The position numbers were made by a program, and so were the translations under genes. This document shows positions 10,669 through 22,561 of a stretch of DNA of 64,000 nt, piece after piece. Position 1 is the first letter of the stretch, and every line of letters begins with the position of its first letter. This DNA is from Polytrichum commune. Taxonomy: Eukaryota > Streptophyta > Polytrichopsida > Polytrichales > Polytrichaceae. The notes beneath the pieces were generated by a model. That model did not search any database and was not told the origin of the DNA. It saw only the letters and a program-made list of their open reading frames with translations. The DNA is taken from positions 9,548,001 to 9,612,000 of the forward strand of contig OX485803.1 of the NCBI GenBank assembly GCA_950295325.1, given 5' to 3'.

Positions 10669-11714
10669 AACTTATATGCACACACGGCAAGTCCACCGAA
10701 TGGCACAACGTGATATTAAATAATTGGGTGTAGGCTCGAACATAAGTATAGTTTAGACATGGTTTTGCCAATTTTAAATTTTAGTGAACTGTATATAAGG
10801 CAGTTGGAAGCAATTGTGGCATGCAACTTGTGGTCCCATATTCTCAAAATCATGAGGTGCTACTAGGCAAGATCAAAATAAATTACTCAAAATGCACTTA
10901 GTCCCATGCAAAGAGGTGGGACATGATCAAGGAAGGTAGCACAAATGGATACCTCTATGTGACCACAATGAGTCATGGTAACTTTTCACTAAAAAATTAT
11001 GTAAGAAATTGAAATATGATTGAAAGATTATGAGTTGCATGGCTTGCCAATCCACTTAAAGTTGCTAAGGGCCACTTCACATACAAGCCAAGAGCCGTGA
11101 CAATGAAATTGTGAGAGCCCAAAAGAAAGTGTCCAAAGGTCATCCCAACACACCTCCAAAATCATGCAGTGTGGTCATGGACCAAGTGTAGTGTGAAGTC
11201 ATATGTGACCGGGTCCTCAACCAAATGGTATTTCAATGAATTTCTATTCACGCATGTCCTCACACATGATAAAATATAACAAATCAACAGTTGTGAGTGT
11301 TCGGAATGCCATAGTCTCCGGTTTTGTGTTAGGTTTACTTCCAAGAGGTGGTTTTTGAAATAGTCCAAGTGACCATGAAACACAATCCATTCGATGCCAT
11401 TTAGGAAATCATGTAGACTTTACATCCATTTTGCATTCACATACTCCGTTGGTCCCTCAAGCATAGTGTGAAGCGAACTTGGATCGGCTCCGCCTTTTCA
11501 CCAATGAAAATGCTTGAAGTGTAATGGTCACAGGCTCTCAGTCATGTGTGTGAAGTGGCCCTAATCAGCATATAAATCACACATAAATTGGACCACTTGA
11601 AGTGTTGAAACTCACAAAAGAGTCCACCATAGGTGTAGATTATCTTATAAAGATCTTGAACCATAATAAATATTACATAAGCACATTTAAACAAGGAACG
11701 TGAACGTTGAACTT
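10669..11714. other. intergenic DNA, no gene seen
   Basis: AT-rich text without a recognisable gene. Around 11040-11420 the text is rich in CACTTCACAC/GTGTGAAGTGGCC-like motifs in both orientations (for example 11073, 11190, 11558), suggesting an old inverted-repeat element, but I cannot define its ends. Confidence 0.4.
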
Positions 11715-11860
11715 CGTAACATTATTTAAATCCATAATAGTGTTACGTGAGTCTGATAATATTAAGTGGAATATTTTCATATTCGGTATGAATGTGGGAA
11801 ATATACAGTGGAATATTGTCAATCCCACATAACATTGTTATGAATATGAATAATGTTATG
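11715..11860. mobile_element. 146-bp miniature inverted-repeat element, copy A
   Basis: Left end CGTAACATTATTTAAATCCA and the reverse complement of the right end CATAACATTATTCATATTCA pair over about 40 bp with mismatches. The same architecture and end sequence occur at 15350-15498. Internal text (GGAATATT, AATGTGGGAA, ATCCCACA) is also shared. No coding capacity. Confidence 0.75.
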
Positions 11861-12385
11861 TTATAATTTAGGAAGCCAAAATGAAAAAGCTTTTGCATTT
11901 TGTAAACCTGACTGGTACATTTTTTAAAAAGAAATCTCTTTCATAAAACTCCACTGTTGACTTTAATATGGATACAAGTGTTAGAAGCCCCTTGAGACTA
12001 GTGTTCAAATGAGGCATATAGATCTTATACTTCAACAATATACCCATTCATACCATAGACAAGCCTATAACAACAATTCCACCATTTTGGCATGTATGGG
12101 CCTTGTCAAGGTGTTACTTGTATTTCTATAAATGTCTTTTATTCATGTACATATTTCCATTCCATATTGGAACATGCATACATGTGTTCAAAATTGTTTA
12201 AGTTTGATTTTTGAATAAGGCATGTCTACTTATACTCTAACAACAAACCATGGAACTTGAGGTCCCAAAAGGCGTGTTTTCAAGCTTACATTAACTGTTG
12301 TCATGATCCAACTTGTTTGTGGTGAGAGACGCCAAAGAGGTTCTCTTGTCACAATAGTTAAGGGGACCATGCTAGAGAAATGTCT

Positions 12386-12431
<46 letters not shown>

Positions 12432-13927
12432 TGTATATAGTAAGAGGAAATTTATTGTAATAAGAGGATAGAAGGTTAAGGAAGAAGGATGGGAGAAGGT
12501 AAACATAAAAATCATAAAATTGCCCTTTTTGGGCATATTAAAAAAATCATCACATCCACTTTTTGGTGCATGGTCACTCCTCTTGGTCCACAATTGGTTT
12601 ACACTTAGTGAGGGATCCAAGGGCTTAAAAAACCCCTTTTCATAAATTCAACCATGGGGGTGTGTCCATGAAACATAACCATGAAAAAATGCCATCTAAC
12701 ATGGGACAACTTTGTGGTCCATGATGTAACCAACCCCTAAGTTCCTAAAGCATGTCGTTCTCATGAATCAAGTATGTAGGCACATTATGACATGTAAATC
12801 TATGCTAGGAAATACTCAAGAGTAAAGTTTAGACAATACATATATACCTTATACTCCAACAACGTAACCATGTGACGTTCATGGATTGAGAAAGAGGATG
12901 ACTTCCCCAAGGATAATCTCACCCTTCCCACTCTCACTCTAGGCCATCGATCTCCATTCTAGTCCAAAGAACCCCTCACCAAATGTATATTAAGATTCCA
13001 CATGCACATTATGGTGCATGAACATGTGTTGGGGAACGATCAAGAGTATTGTTTGATTACAATTGGAAAAATATAGTGATTGGAAAAAGAATGACCTCCC
13101 GAAGGATAGCCCTCACTCACCCACAAATCATTATGTCCAATAACTTTGCTCGGCCCTTGTGGTTACCTAGTCCATACCCACTCATCCATTACACATGAAG
13201 GTATGACTTATACTCCAACAACATTGCCATTTAATATTGTGGCATTGGAAAAGAGAAACAACTTTCCTAGAGCATAACCTGTGCTCTCCCACCCTCAATC
13301 TTGGCCATTGATATCCATAAGCAAAGAGGTTCCAGATGGAAGGGGAGGGCACCCAAATGATCAACTTGTGTCCAACATCCTTGCTAAACCCTCCAAAGCA
13401 TCACCCTTGCTCTCATGATGTTATTTAGCTGCATGGTTGTGTTCCAATTTACATGTACCCTATAACATGGGCCTCCACTCTATGATCTTCATGGGAAGAA
13501 ACTTAGAAAACATGAAGAAATTGATGCTGGTACGAATAATGAAAGTGCCGATTTGAATAGTAAGATTTTTGTAAACAATGTCGGCATTTTCAATGATATT
13601 TTCTATTAATAGACACAGAAGGGAATAAAACTAGGATGAATGATGCTTCTTGCAAATATTTTAGGGGTGAGTAGTAATTACTAGTACGCATAGTGTTGGG
13701 AGTATAACTCCACCCAAATTTCCAAGTTGAGCCTAAATGTATGAGCAATGAACAAATGTTCCCAATTTGTCCAAGGGACCCACATGACATAATTGACATA
13801 TTCCAGGGTCATGGAACTGATCCACATGGCTGAAGAATGTTATGCTCCCCACTCTCAATGTAAATCGCCAATCTCCATAGTTAGAGGATCATGATGGAAG
13901 GTGTGACGTTCAAATGATTATGTCCAC
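11861..13927. other. intergenic DNA with repeated motif text
   Basis: No gene. From about 12840 to 13900 the same phrase types recur every 150-300 bp (TATACTCCAACAAC, then AACCATGTGACRTT, CCCTCACTCTCAATCTAGGCC, GATCTCCAT, CAAATGATTATGTCCA). They recur again at 14990-15130 and 15850-15960. This indicates a diverged, locally dispersed repeat with a long, irregular period. Confidence 0.5.
12385..12437. repeat. compound (TA)n-(TATG)n microsatellite
   Basis: About 20 bp of TA followed by about 8 units of TATG/ATGT and a short TATA tail. Confidence 0.95.
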
Positions 13928-13930
13928 TAA

Positions 13931-14914
13931 GAGCATCCGCAACGCATCGGCTACTGACTCCCGTCAACCACGCTTGGCGGGCATGGCAATTTCAGGCCGC
14001 CTCAACGGGCTCGGGAAGACTCCCATTAGTCTCCCGTGTCTCACCAACTACCTCCCAATCTCAACAAGTTTTGTCCTTTTTCCTCCCACTAGACAAAGTC
14101 AACGCCAGGATGGTAGTCTTAGTTGCGCTTTGGATGAATTTGCAACTCCGGTTGCAATAAATATAAATGTACTTTTTGAGTTCTTTCTTGATTTCACACT
14201 TACAGGTATAGTTGAAAATTGTATTGCACCTCTATGTTGGTTTCGCAACTACAACAAAATTTTCATTTTTTTTAACCTTGTTTGGTTAATGTCACAGCTA
14301 CAACCGCAGTTTTTTTTAAACTTTCCATGTCGTGGTTTCTTGTCTTTTTGTTTGTGGTTTTTTTGGTGTTTGTTTCATGCCTTGATGTTGGTCTCATTTT
14401 TTGCTCTCTGTTTCGCGTCTCCATGGTGGCCTGATTTTTTTAAAATAAATAAATAAATAAAATTATAGTTTTTTTCCATCTTCATTTCTTGTCGTGATCA
14501 TGGTTTTTTTTCTATCTTCATTAAAATCACAGTCACATTAGTGTGATGTGATTAATGTGACTAATGCCCTAGCAAGGCACTAGTCACATTAATCACAACG
14601 TACTAAATTATCCATAACTCTCACATATTCATTATGAAATTCATGCATTTTTTTTACCTTTACTTTAATTTATATATGACTTTTCTTTTATTTTGTTTCA
14701 TTTTTTGTTGCTTTTCATGTTTCTACAAGCCCATGCCACCATGGTTGCCCTCCAACACCATCATAGCCTTGAGAATGGGTACCAAGACTGCATGGCAGGT
14801 GACCATATTGAGGCACCTGCTGGCACTTCTCCACGCCATTGGCCCAAACTACCTTGGGGCCCCGTCAAATGGCATTTGACGGGCACATCTAACATGCGCC
14901 CATTAATGATGTTC
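13931..14914. mobile_element. PIF/Harbinger-like non-autonomous element
   Basis: The left end GAGCATCCGCAACG and the reverse complement of the right end GAACATCATTAATG are imperfect inverted repeats. Both are flanked by TAA (13928-13930 and 14915-14917), the 3-bp target typical of PIF/Harbinger. The subterminal regions are GC-rich and share CCGTCAA/TTGACGGG and GGCGGGCA/TGCCCG motifs in opposite orientation. The interior is T-rich and no transposase is visible. GAGCATC ends are common in plant elements of this kind, but the assignment rests on the ends only. Confidence 0.6.
14547..14597. repeat. 21-22-bp arm hairpin
   Basis: Left arm TGTGATTAATGTGACTAATG (14547 on) and a right arm ending at 14597 pair with one mismatch around a loop of about 7 nt (CTAGCAA). 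It lies inside the Harbinger-like element. Confidence 0.85.
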
Positions 14915-15349
14915 TAAGCTTACTTAACCCTCACAATTTCCTAGCAATGCCAACTCATACATTACAACTAAACAAATAACTTGTACTCCAACAACATAGC
15001 CCATTTGACATTCAAGGACTTCCCCAAAGTATAACCCTCGTTGTCCCCCACTCTTAATTTAGACCTTTAATATCCATATTTCAAAGGGTCCAAGTGGAAG
15101 AGAATGACACCCAATGATCATGTCCACTAACCAGGCTTGGCCCGCATGATTATATACCCAACCCTTCATACCTACAACTAAATGAATAGAATACCGCGGC
15201 ACAAAATAAACAAAAGGTATAAGAATGAAGATAACTCTAATTATCCCATTTAGTGAGTGTGTTAATAATTCCCAGAAAATGCACTATTTTGCCAAATCTC
15301 AAGAATAATGAGGGTTGTGAATATTATTGAGTGATACTAAATTCATGAA

Positions 15350-15498
15350 TACATAACATTATTCAGTGGGACTGACATTATTTTATAGTATATTCCCAGA
15401 GATTCTCACATTCATACTAAATGTGGGAATTCCTGGGAATGTTTGGTGGAATTGTTAGTCCCACAAAACGTTGTTATGGATCTGAATAATGTTATGTA
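15350..15498. mobile_element. 149-bp miniature inverted-repeat element, copy B
   Basis: Ends are a perfect 17-bp inverted repeat (TACATAACATTATTCAG) with weaker pairing inward (GTGGGACTGAC / GTGGGACTAAC). Related to 11715-11860. No coding capacity. Confidence 0.82.
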
Positions 15499-16146
15499 CA
15501 TGCTCATTTACCATACCTTTCAAGAAAATCAGTGCTTGCTCTGAGGTGTTTGTAGAGGCTTCCTCTTCTCCTTTTTCATTTGACGTCACTCACTCCCGAG
15601 GCATCTCCTAACACTGAGAAATTGAAAAGAGCTCGCATTGAGAGTAACCGGCACTTTGGACTCCCAAAACCCTAGATCTTTTGGTGGCACTAATTTCATA
15701 GCAACACAAATAAATTTAATATCACCTTCACTAAGTTTCTGCATGCACGAAATGGGATAATCAATGTAGTCTCCAGTGAGTAAGTTAGAAGGTCTACATA
15801 GAAGGGAAGACGCACATCCAAACAATTCACTCGTGTCCAACATCCCACTCCACACTCCGAAACATAACCCTTGCTGTCCCCACTCTCAATCTAGACCGTC
15901 GATCTCCGCAATCAGAGGATCGAGATGGAAAAGAAGGATGCCCAAATGATTATGTCCAGTAACCCCACTCGGGCCCCGGGGTTAGGTATGTAGTCAGTCC
16001 TCCATCCATACCTTACATACATACATACAACACAAATGAATAGAATACCGAGTGGCCCTAAGGTAACAAGAGATATAAGAAGCGCGACTACTAGTCTGCA
16101 CTAAGTTAACAAAGCTACCACACTAGCAGGGACAACGTGAGTACAA

Positions 16147-16519
16147 GTGTGTGAGAGAGAGAGGCCTCTCGCGTGCCTTAGAAAAAGGGCTCCCCAGCGA
16201 CCTTTGCCCTCCACTTCCACCTTTCCCTTCCCTTACGCCATCGCTCGCTCGCGCTCGCTCCCTCCCTCGTTCGTGCTTGGCGTCCTTCTCCCTTGCTCGC
16301 TCTCTCTCCGCCCCCTCGCAGCCCGCACCGCCCTTCTTACGCTCTTCTCCCGCTTACGGCCGCAGCGTCGAGCTCCGCCGTTTGAGTTTCCGTGCTGTGT
16401 AGCGTGAGTTGTGGTGCGGTTTGTGCGGCTAGGGTTTGGTAGTTGAGGGTTTCCTCGGGTAAAAAACGGACGCCAAAATTACAGATCCGGGACGATCGCA
16501 GTCAGGCACGTCGGGGCTC
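16147..16519 (+). promoter_or_regulatory. GC/CT-rich 5' leader and promoter-proximal region of eIF1
   Basis: An abrupt switch from AT-rich DNA to CT- and CpG-rich text (16160-16400) just before the eIF1 start, as in plant promoter and 5'UTR regions. Two AGGGTTT motifs (16431 and 16446), telo-box-like elements known from plant translation-machinery genes, precede the ATG. The exact transcription start cannot be read. Confidence 0.6.
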
Positions 16520-17268
16520 ATGTTGGAGTTGTCGGACACGGAGATTCCGGCCTCTTTTGGTACGTTGGTTGTGCGGCGGCGGTGTTGGTCGATTTGCTTT
16601 ACTTGGGTTTGCTTTGTGTTGTTGTGTTGTGTTTGTGTGTTGGTTTTTTCTTGTTTGTTGTGCGGGGGTTGTGTGTGGAGTGTTCTGGGTGTTGTGTCCA
16701 TGTGGTTAGCCAAGTTTTCTTTGGGTAAAGCGGTAGTTGTATCGTTGATTTGCTTTTGGTCGGATTCTATTTGCAGACCCGTTCTCCGAGGCAAATGTTG
16801 AGGACTCTGGGGTAGGCTCGAAAGGAAGTGGCTACGTGCATGTCCGAGTGCAGCAGCGGAATGGACGAAAAAGCTTAACGACCGTACAAGGACTTAAGAA
16901 GGAGTTCAACTACAACAAGATATTGAAGGATCTGAAGAAAGAGTTCTGTTGCAACGGTGTGGTTGTGCAAGACCCGGAATTAGGGCAGGTCATCCAGCTT
17001 CAGGGTGACCAACGCAAGAATGTGTCCAACTTTCTCGTCCAGGTACGTGATTGTGCCGTGTTTGAACTCCTTTTTTTTTGTACAATTTCAATATGGTTGT
17101 TACATGAAGTATCCTGTTTCCAAAAATGAGTTTGCCGTGGCAAGACAGTATCTTACGTTATTGTTCACATGAGCTTGTAGACATATCCTATGATTTAGTG
17201 ACCGAGATTTATTCTGTTTGCAGGCAGGAATCGTGAAGAAGGATCTGATCAAGATTCACGGATTTTAA
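16520..17268 (+). CDS. eIF1/SUI1: translation initiation factor eIF1 (SUI1)
   Basis: Small factor of the 40S pre-initiation complex that monitors start-codon choice. Three exons join in frame: 16520-16559, 16777-17042 and 17224-17268, with GTACGT...CAG introns, giving 116 residues (plant eIF1 is about 113). Exon 1 encodes MLELSDTEIPASF. Exon 2 completes D and continues PFSEANVEDSG, then the conserved core VQQRNGRKSLTTVQGL, FCCNGVVV and VIQLQGDQRKN. Exon 3 encodes AGIVKKDLIKIHGF and the stop. The SUI1 fold with the basic QQRNGRKSLT loop is intact over residues ~35-110. The ATG was chosen because the plant-type N-terminus begins there and phase matches exon 2. The leader is GC-rich with telo-box motifs. 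I am sure of the identity; untranslated exons are not resolved. Confidence 0.97.
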
Positions 17269-19506
17269 GCCGATGACAAGCACGTATGTGCTGTGGCCAG
17301 GCTGACTGCGTTCGATACGCCACAGACACCTTCTCAACATGTTGGAGATTGTCTGGTTGTGTTGCAATCGTGATCAGAATGATCGAAAGAGTTAGGTGAA
17401 TCGTGATATTGCGGGAGTGGATGGGCCTCATCATTGCTGGTTATATTATTCGATGTTTGTAGAGTTTTCTGCTGCTGGCATGCTTTGCTCATGCGCAGCG
17501 AAGACCCGCAGGCAGTGGATGTGTGGCCTGCGACTATGATTTGTAACCTTATTTTGCAGTGCCGTATTTGAAACTATGAATCACTCTTTAATTTCTAGAA
17601 TCATGTCTTGCCAGATCTTGAGTAATTGTCTTCGATCACGTGGTTCTTAATCTCTCATCGGTCCCGAGCTACTGTGTATGAGGTTGTGGGCATCTCAGTA
17701 GTTGTCAGTCCACCTGGGGGAGCGCGTCGAAGTTGTGGTTGTCGGGGAGCAGTTCCCGAGGTATTGGTTTGTTAGGGTTCAGACCCGTTGTTTAAGACAC
17801 TTTGCACTTGAAATTGCTCAGTGTCAGATTTGAGTCAGTCACAGTGTGCAGTTATTCCCAGACTCTCCAGCATGTGATTCAAGAACGGTAAGATTATTTG
17901 GGTTTATTGTATGCTTCTGAGTGTTCTTGCGTGTTGCCGTACCTCCCAGTAAACTCTTTATGTTTAAACATGTTCTTAGCGTGTACTTTGCAGAAATTGG
18001 TCGTGGATTCATTGGTGCACGTTTTTCATTACACGATTTTGGCCTGACGTATACAACTTGCCGTTGAATTTAGATGTACGGTTGTGAAAGAACGGGGTAA
18101 ACAGTTAATTCGGAATTTCAGTTACCCACTTGAGAGACCAGTTGGCAATAAAGTGTCTTGATCTGATGAGTTCGTGTTTGTACATACTGCTGTTAGGGTT
18201 AAAACCAAAATGAGTTGCATTTTGGTTATTGAATTTGGAGAAGATGTCAATTGGTGAATCCTGTACATATGTGAGCTGACAACGGCAGCCTCCAACATGT
18301 GCACCGAAGTCGGTGCACTAAGGAGGGTCTTATAGTAGTTACTAGGAGATAAAGATATTTATGTAAGGGGCTTGTTTTAGAATGTGAATACGTGTGGTCT
18401 TAGGAATCATATCTGTTAACTTTAGAGGCTTTAGAGATTTTAGAAGGTGTATGGCCATACTCAAACGGTTATATGCTGCTCGAAGCCAAAACGAAATCAT
18501 GTTGTTTCAAACTACTGAATCAGGTTTGAGCATGTAAAGGAATTCTCTTTAGGACAGCGCAGTTGGATATGCTTTGGCCAAATACTCGGCACCAGAAACA
18601 TTGTGGTAGTCTACTAGAATTTAATTGGTGTTAATCAGCCAGATACTTAAAGCGAGTAGGATTTTATCTTCTTCCGAATCTTTACAATGCTTGCTTTTAC
18701 TTTCCTGCTTCAAGAGTATCCTGAACGGTACCATGACCTGCTTAACAAGGGCAAAGTGTGGGTTTTAATGTCTACGATTCTCTTATGCCTTTTAAGGGAA
18801 TGTATCCATATCTTACATTAGATAGATTTGGATCACGTGAGTAGAAATTTGGGATCCCGTTTAGTACGTATCCTCCAATTCCTTTCTTTCCTTGTTGGCC
18901 TTTCAAGTCTAATATTTCATTCCCTCTCGAATATCGCTAACTGACTACCTTTTGGACACTATTCTCTATTCTCTACACTCATCCGTGACTGATGCAACTA
19001 TTTGCATATCCTGGTGTTTGCCTAGTGGGATTTACCTAGTGACATATAAAAGCAAATGACATGATTGACGTTTGAAGTCTCCATGGCATCAACGCTCAAC
19101 ATGATGTCCCGGAAGAGAGAATGTAACAATTGATTTGCTTATGGAAGTAAGTTAGTCTCTATGCCCACCATAGGATAGAGTGGTACGGGTGAGGGCTCCA
19201 TCTATCTGTCTGTCGGTTCGGTCTTTCTACACATTCCCTCATCTTCATGCTTATTAAGGCTTTGCAATTTTGTGCGCAAACTAAGATTATTCCTCAACTT
19301 CGCTCTTAAGTTATCAAAACCTTAAAACCTTGAAATATTTTATTGCAGGATTTTCAGCATGCCAAATATGCCAAAAATTTGTTACAATAATTAGCACGGA
19401 TTCATAAAACTTTCAATCATCTATGACAATACTTGTAAACTAATTCATAGGTAGTGCCACACACAAAAGTTACATAAAATACCATATGATACTGAACATA
19501 ATAATT
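17269..19506. other. 3' region of eIF1 and intergenic spacer
   Basis: The first few hundred bases are probably eIF1 3'UTR. The remainder (to 19.5 kb) is ordinary mixed DNA with no domain-bearing frame, clear repeat array or RNA gene that I can recognise. Confidence 0.5.
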
Positions 19507-20164
19507 AGTGTAATGGCAGGACCCAAATTCCTTGTTACGGGATGGGAGCAAACGGGCACCGTCGAGCGGGCGGGCGGCAAAATTTGAAAAAAACATCTGG
19601 GCAGTGACGATGCCTCCTGCCCTCTCGTCCGCCTTCCTCTCACCTCCCAACGTTGCGCTTCTAACTTCTTCTTGTCCATATTCAAAGCATGAGAAACTAC
19701 AGTCTGATGAACACCCGCGAAGGAACCTAAGCCCAAAGAGAGGCTCACTCAAGCTCAAGAATTCTCCCGATTCAAAGTGGGATTGCTTTCCATATCCGTT
19801 TCGGCAGACTAAATTCGAAGATGGATCCCATGCAACAATGTTTTTATGAGCCATGCCTGATGATTCCTGCCGTTTCCACGTCACCAATAACTCCCCCAAA
19901 ACCCAATTGCCGATTCTTGAGCCTTTCTTTAAGCTGAGGATTCCTTTGCGGGTTTTCATCGGACTTGAGTTGCTTGTGCTTTGGATATGGAAGATGAGAA
20001 AAACTCAGAAGCGCCAAGGGTGGGAGGTGGACGGAAGGCGGATGAGACAGGGAAGGGGGGATCCACTGCCTGAATGTTTTTTCGAAAATATTCCCCCCAC
20101 CTGCCCGACGCTGCCCGGCCTGCCCCTGCCCGGAGGCAAGGAACTTGGTCCTGCCACTACACAG
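19507..20164. repeat. large inverted repeat, ~255-bp arms (foldback element)
   Basis: Left arm 19507-19765 and right arm 19910-20164 are reverse complements at roughly 75-80% by eye, around a spacer of about 145 bp. Outer ends read TGTAATGGCAGGACC (left) and the reverse complement of TGTGTAGTGGCAGGACC (right). Shared inner blocks include TTCCTTG, GCCGCC/CCGGGC-rich text, AAAAAACAT, TCCGCCTTCC and AAAGAGAGGCTCA. Open frames in this interval (19417-19959 minus, 19853-20392 plus) are mirror images of each other, not genes. It ends 320 bp before the CRM gene start, so it occupies that gene's upstream region. Could be a foldback/MULE-like transposon. Confidence 0.85.
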
Positions 20165-20222
20165 TGGCGAGGGGACTTGAGCGTCTCCGTCGTATCTCTA
20201 GCCAAATTGGGAGGGTGGGAAT

Positions 20223-20425
20223 TAGGGTTTTCGGTCTGTCATCCTCGCGGCATTGTCACCAAAATCATCTCATCTCTAACATACGAATCCCCGGCGATAT
20301 TCATGCTGCATTTGTTTGTCTCCATTTCCTACTCAGGGGGACTGCAGGCATCTCATCCATCTCATCTCATTCCTTTCCGCCCGGTGTGCTGATGTATTGG
20401 GAGGCTTGTGGGGTCTAGGGTTTTA
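20223..20425 (+). promoter_or_regulatory. telo-box-like motifs upstream of the CRM gene
   Basis: TTAGGGTTTT (20222) and CTAGGGTTTT (20416) match the plant telo-box (AAACCCTA on the minus strand). They lie 60-260 bp upstream of the ATG at 20485, where such boxes usually occur. Functional role is inferred. Confidence 0.45.
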
Positions 20426-20484
20426 GACATTCAGGCTGCCATTCTAAGACATTGTTTCGGAACATTGCTGCCGAATTGTAAGAC

Positions 20485-22561
20485 ATGACAGAGCTCATAA
20501 CAGCCTCGTCGGCTTCCTTGCGACCTCTCCTCGTCTCCTCTTGCACCTCTAGTACCCGCTCCTATTCGACACTCTCCACATTTTACCTCCATCAACGTCT
20601 GTCTCGCCCCTGCTCATCGCTCACCACAGGAACGAGGTTGTATAATTCTGTCGTGCCTCTCGTTTCCAGAGTTCGTGCTGTACCTCAAGGTGGAGCATTC
20701 GCTGTAGAGGAAGAGGACGATGACGAAGATGAGGATGAGGATGGGGATGGGAATTTGTCATTACATGAGGAAGAGCTAGGGTTCGACGACGAGGTGGATG
20801 GTGAGGGAGTAATTGAACAAGATGTAGTTTCTGGAGGTGCAAAGGTGAAGAAGACATTCCGGTTGCTTGGTAACAAGGAGAAGAAGGAGCTGCGTGCTTA
20901 CGCTCATAGTTTAGGAAATGATATCTGCTTGCATCAGGTTTTTCCTTCCCATCCCTTCCCCGCAAGCATCCTGTAAATGCTTGCAAATGTGTGCGCAGGA
21001 AACAGAATTTTTTTTATACCAATTCAGAGTTCGTGAGAATTTGCTATGATTCTTTTGCCCATAAATTTGGCTATGTAGCCTCTCATAGAAAACACTTTTG
21101 TGGCTTAAAGCACACTCCTTACCACTCCCCACTCCCATGTAGTGCCACACAAGGGTGTAATTTGGGAGCTCATTCATCGCAAGACCCTATTAGAAACTTG
21201 TATGATTATTGGGTGTGTTCCATCCCTTCATGAAATTAGTTGTAGTTTAATGGCAGAGCTAATTCATCCCCATTCTCGGTTGAATACAATGGCAGAGCGA
21301 CCACTTAATGATGTTGACTTCCACAATTCAACCTTGATGTAGGTGTTTCATTATTGGAGGTGTTGGATTAACACACGTCTACCTTAATGGTTGCATTGAC
21401 GTGTATTGACCTTCCAAGTTCTTCCACGGTGCAATGCTTGCGGTGGGTAAGCTCAATTCTGTTTGGGCTCGTTCATAACCTACTCGTTGCAACCTTTTTA
21501 TGGATGCTTTTTTTCTTCTGTTGTACAGATTGGGAAGTGGGGGTTAACGTCAAATTGTGTTACAGCCATCAGTGATGCATTGGAGGCGAATGAACTAATC
21601 AAGGTATTTATACTTGCTCACCTACCACCTAATGTGAATTAATATAATATATCACTTTAGATCTAGTTACTCGATGGCCTTGATGATACGTGCAGTAAAG
21701 GTTTTAAGAATACTTTCATAGCAGTTCCATGAGAAATGGAAGAAAACTACTGAATTCCTTTTTTGTAAGGATAATGTACTTGATCTGGTGACCCAAGTCC
21801 GGTATTCAAGAAGGATTTGGTCATCGCTATATCACCTTCAACTTAACTTTGTGTTCGCCTTTGTCACTAACGCACTGTAAATAATTTCTGCTGGATGCTG
21901 GTCGTTGTACAGATCCGTGTTCTTGACAATTTGGATGAAGAGTTAGATGACACAGTACAAGCGGTAGAGATGAAAACTGGAGCTCAAATTGTGGGAAGGA
22001 TAGGGAGAACGTTGTTGTTATATAGGCCTAGCATCCGCAAGCTCAAAGCGGCACAAGCAGCTGAAGAGAAAGCATTTAAGACCCAGAGAAGAAGTTCAAT
22101 GACGACACCAAGATGGGTGAGTAATTTTAACCTTCTCCTAGAGCTCACCAACTGCTTTTGATATTATACTTCAAGTAAAATATTCAAAGGCGATATTTGT
22201 AATGGGAGGACCTTATATCCAACGATCATAGCTTGAGGTTTCTTTGGAAGGTTGAGACCTTTAAGCTTTGCCCACATTACTCTACATGCAATGATTAGAA
22301 AAGTTCACCGATATGCGGATTACTATCGCCCAGACCATGGCATGTCATAACAGAAACAGAATGTTTAGCCAGAATATACATTTGCATTATTCATCATAGT
22401 GTTCTGTGGATTCCTAGTTGATTGAATTAGTACTCACCAATATTGAACCCTTGGAGTTCTCATGGCATGTTCAGGAGTGTTAGTGAATCATCTTATTGTA
22501 CATTTTTCTTGTATCACAGAAGAGCAAGTCAAGCTCAGGAGCTTCAAGGGGAAGGAGATGA
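20485..22561 (+). CDS. single CRM (YhbY-like) domain RNA-binding protein, probably organellar
   Basis: CRM proteins bind RNA and act in ribosome maturation (bacterial YhbY) and in group II intron splicing in plant organelles. Four exons join in frame: 20485-20937, 21529-21603, 21913-22116, 22520-22561, giving 257 residues. Residues 1-70 are Ser/Thr/Arg-rich and fit an organelle transit peptide. Residues ~75-115 are a strongly acidic linker encoded by GAGGACGATGAC-type repeats. The CRM domain spans ~125-220: KEKKELRAYAHSLGNDICLH, then IGKWGLTSN with the GxxG loop (GKWG), ISDALEANELIKIRVL, QIVGRIGRTLLLYRPS. The tail is basic and Ser-rich (KSKSSSGASRGRR). Splice sites are GT-AG; the last donor could shift by one base. 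There is a single CRM copy, so it resembles the small plant CRM proteins, not multi-CRM CRS1/CAF types. A chloroplast versus mitochondrial location is not decided. Confidence 0.93.

Noticed and set aside
19417-20392. Long frames (up to 180 codons) on both strands
   Set aside because: They are the two arms of the same inverted repeat read in opposite directions.
20621-20986. Minus-strand frames opposite the CRM first exon
   Set aside because: Shadow of the acidic-linker codons; Ser- and His/Pro-rich low complexity.
20485-22561. Initial idea: plastid IF-3-like protein with acidic linker
   Set aside because: The conserved part has the CRM GxxG loop and the YhbY-type LYRPS end, not IF-3 motifs.
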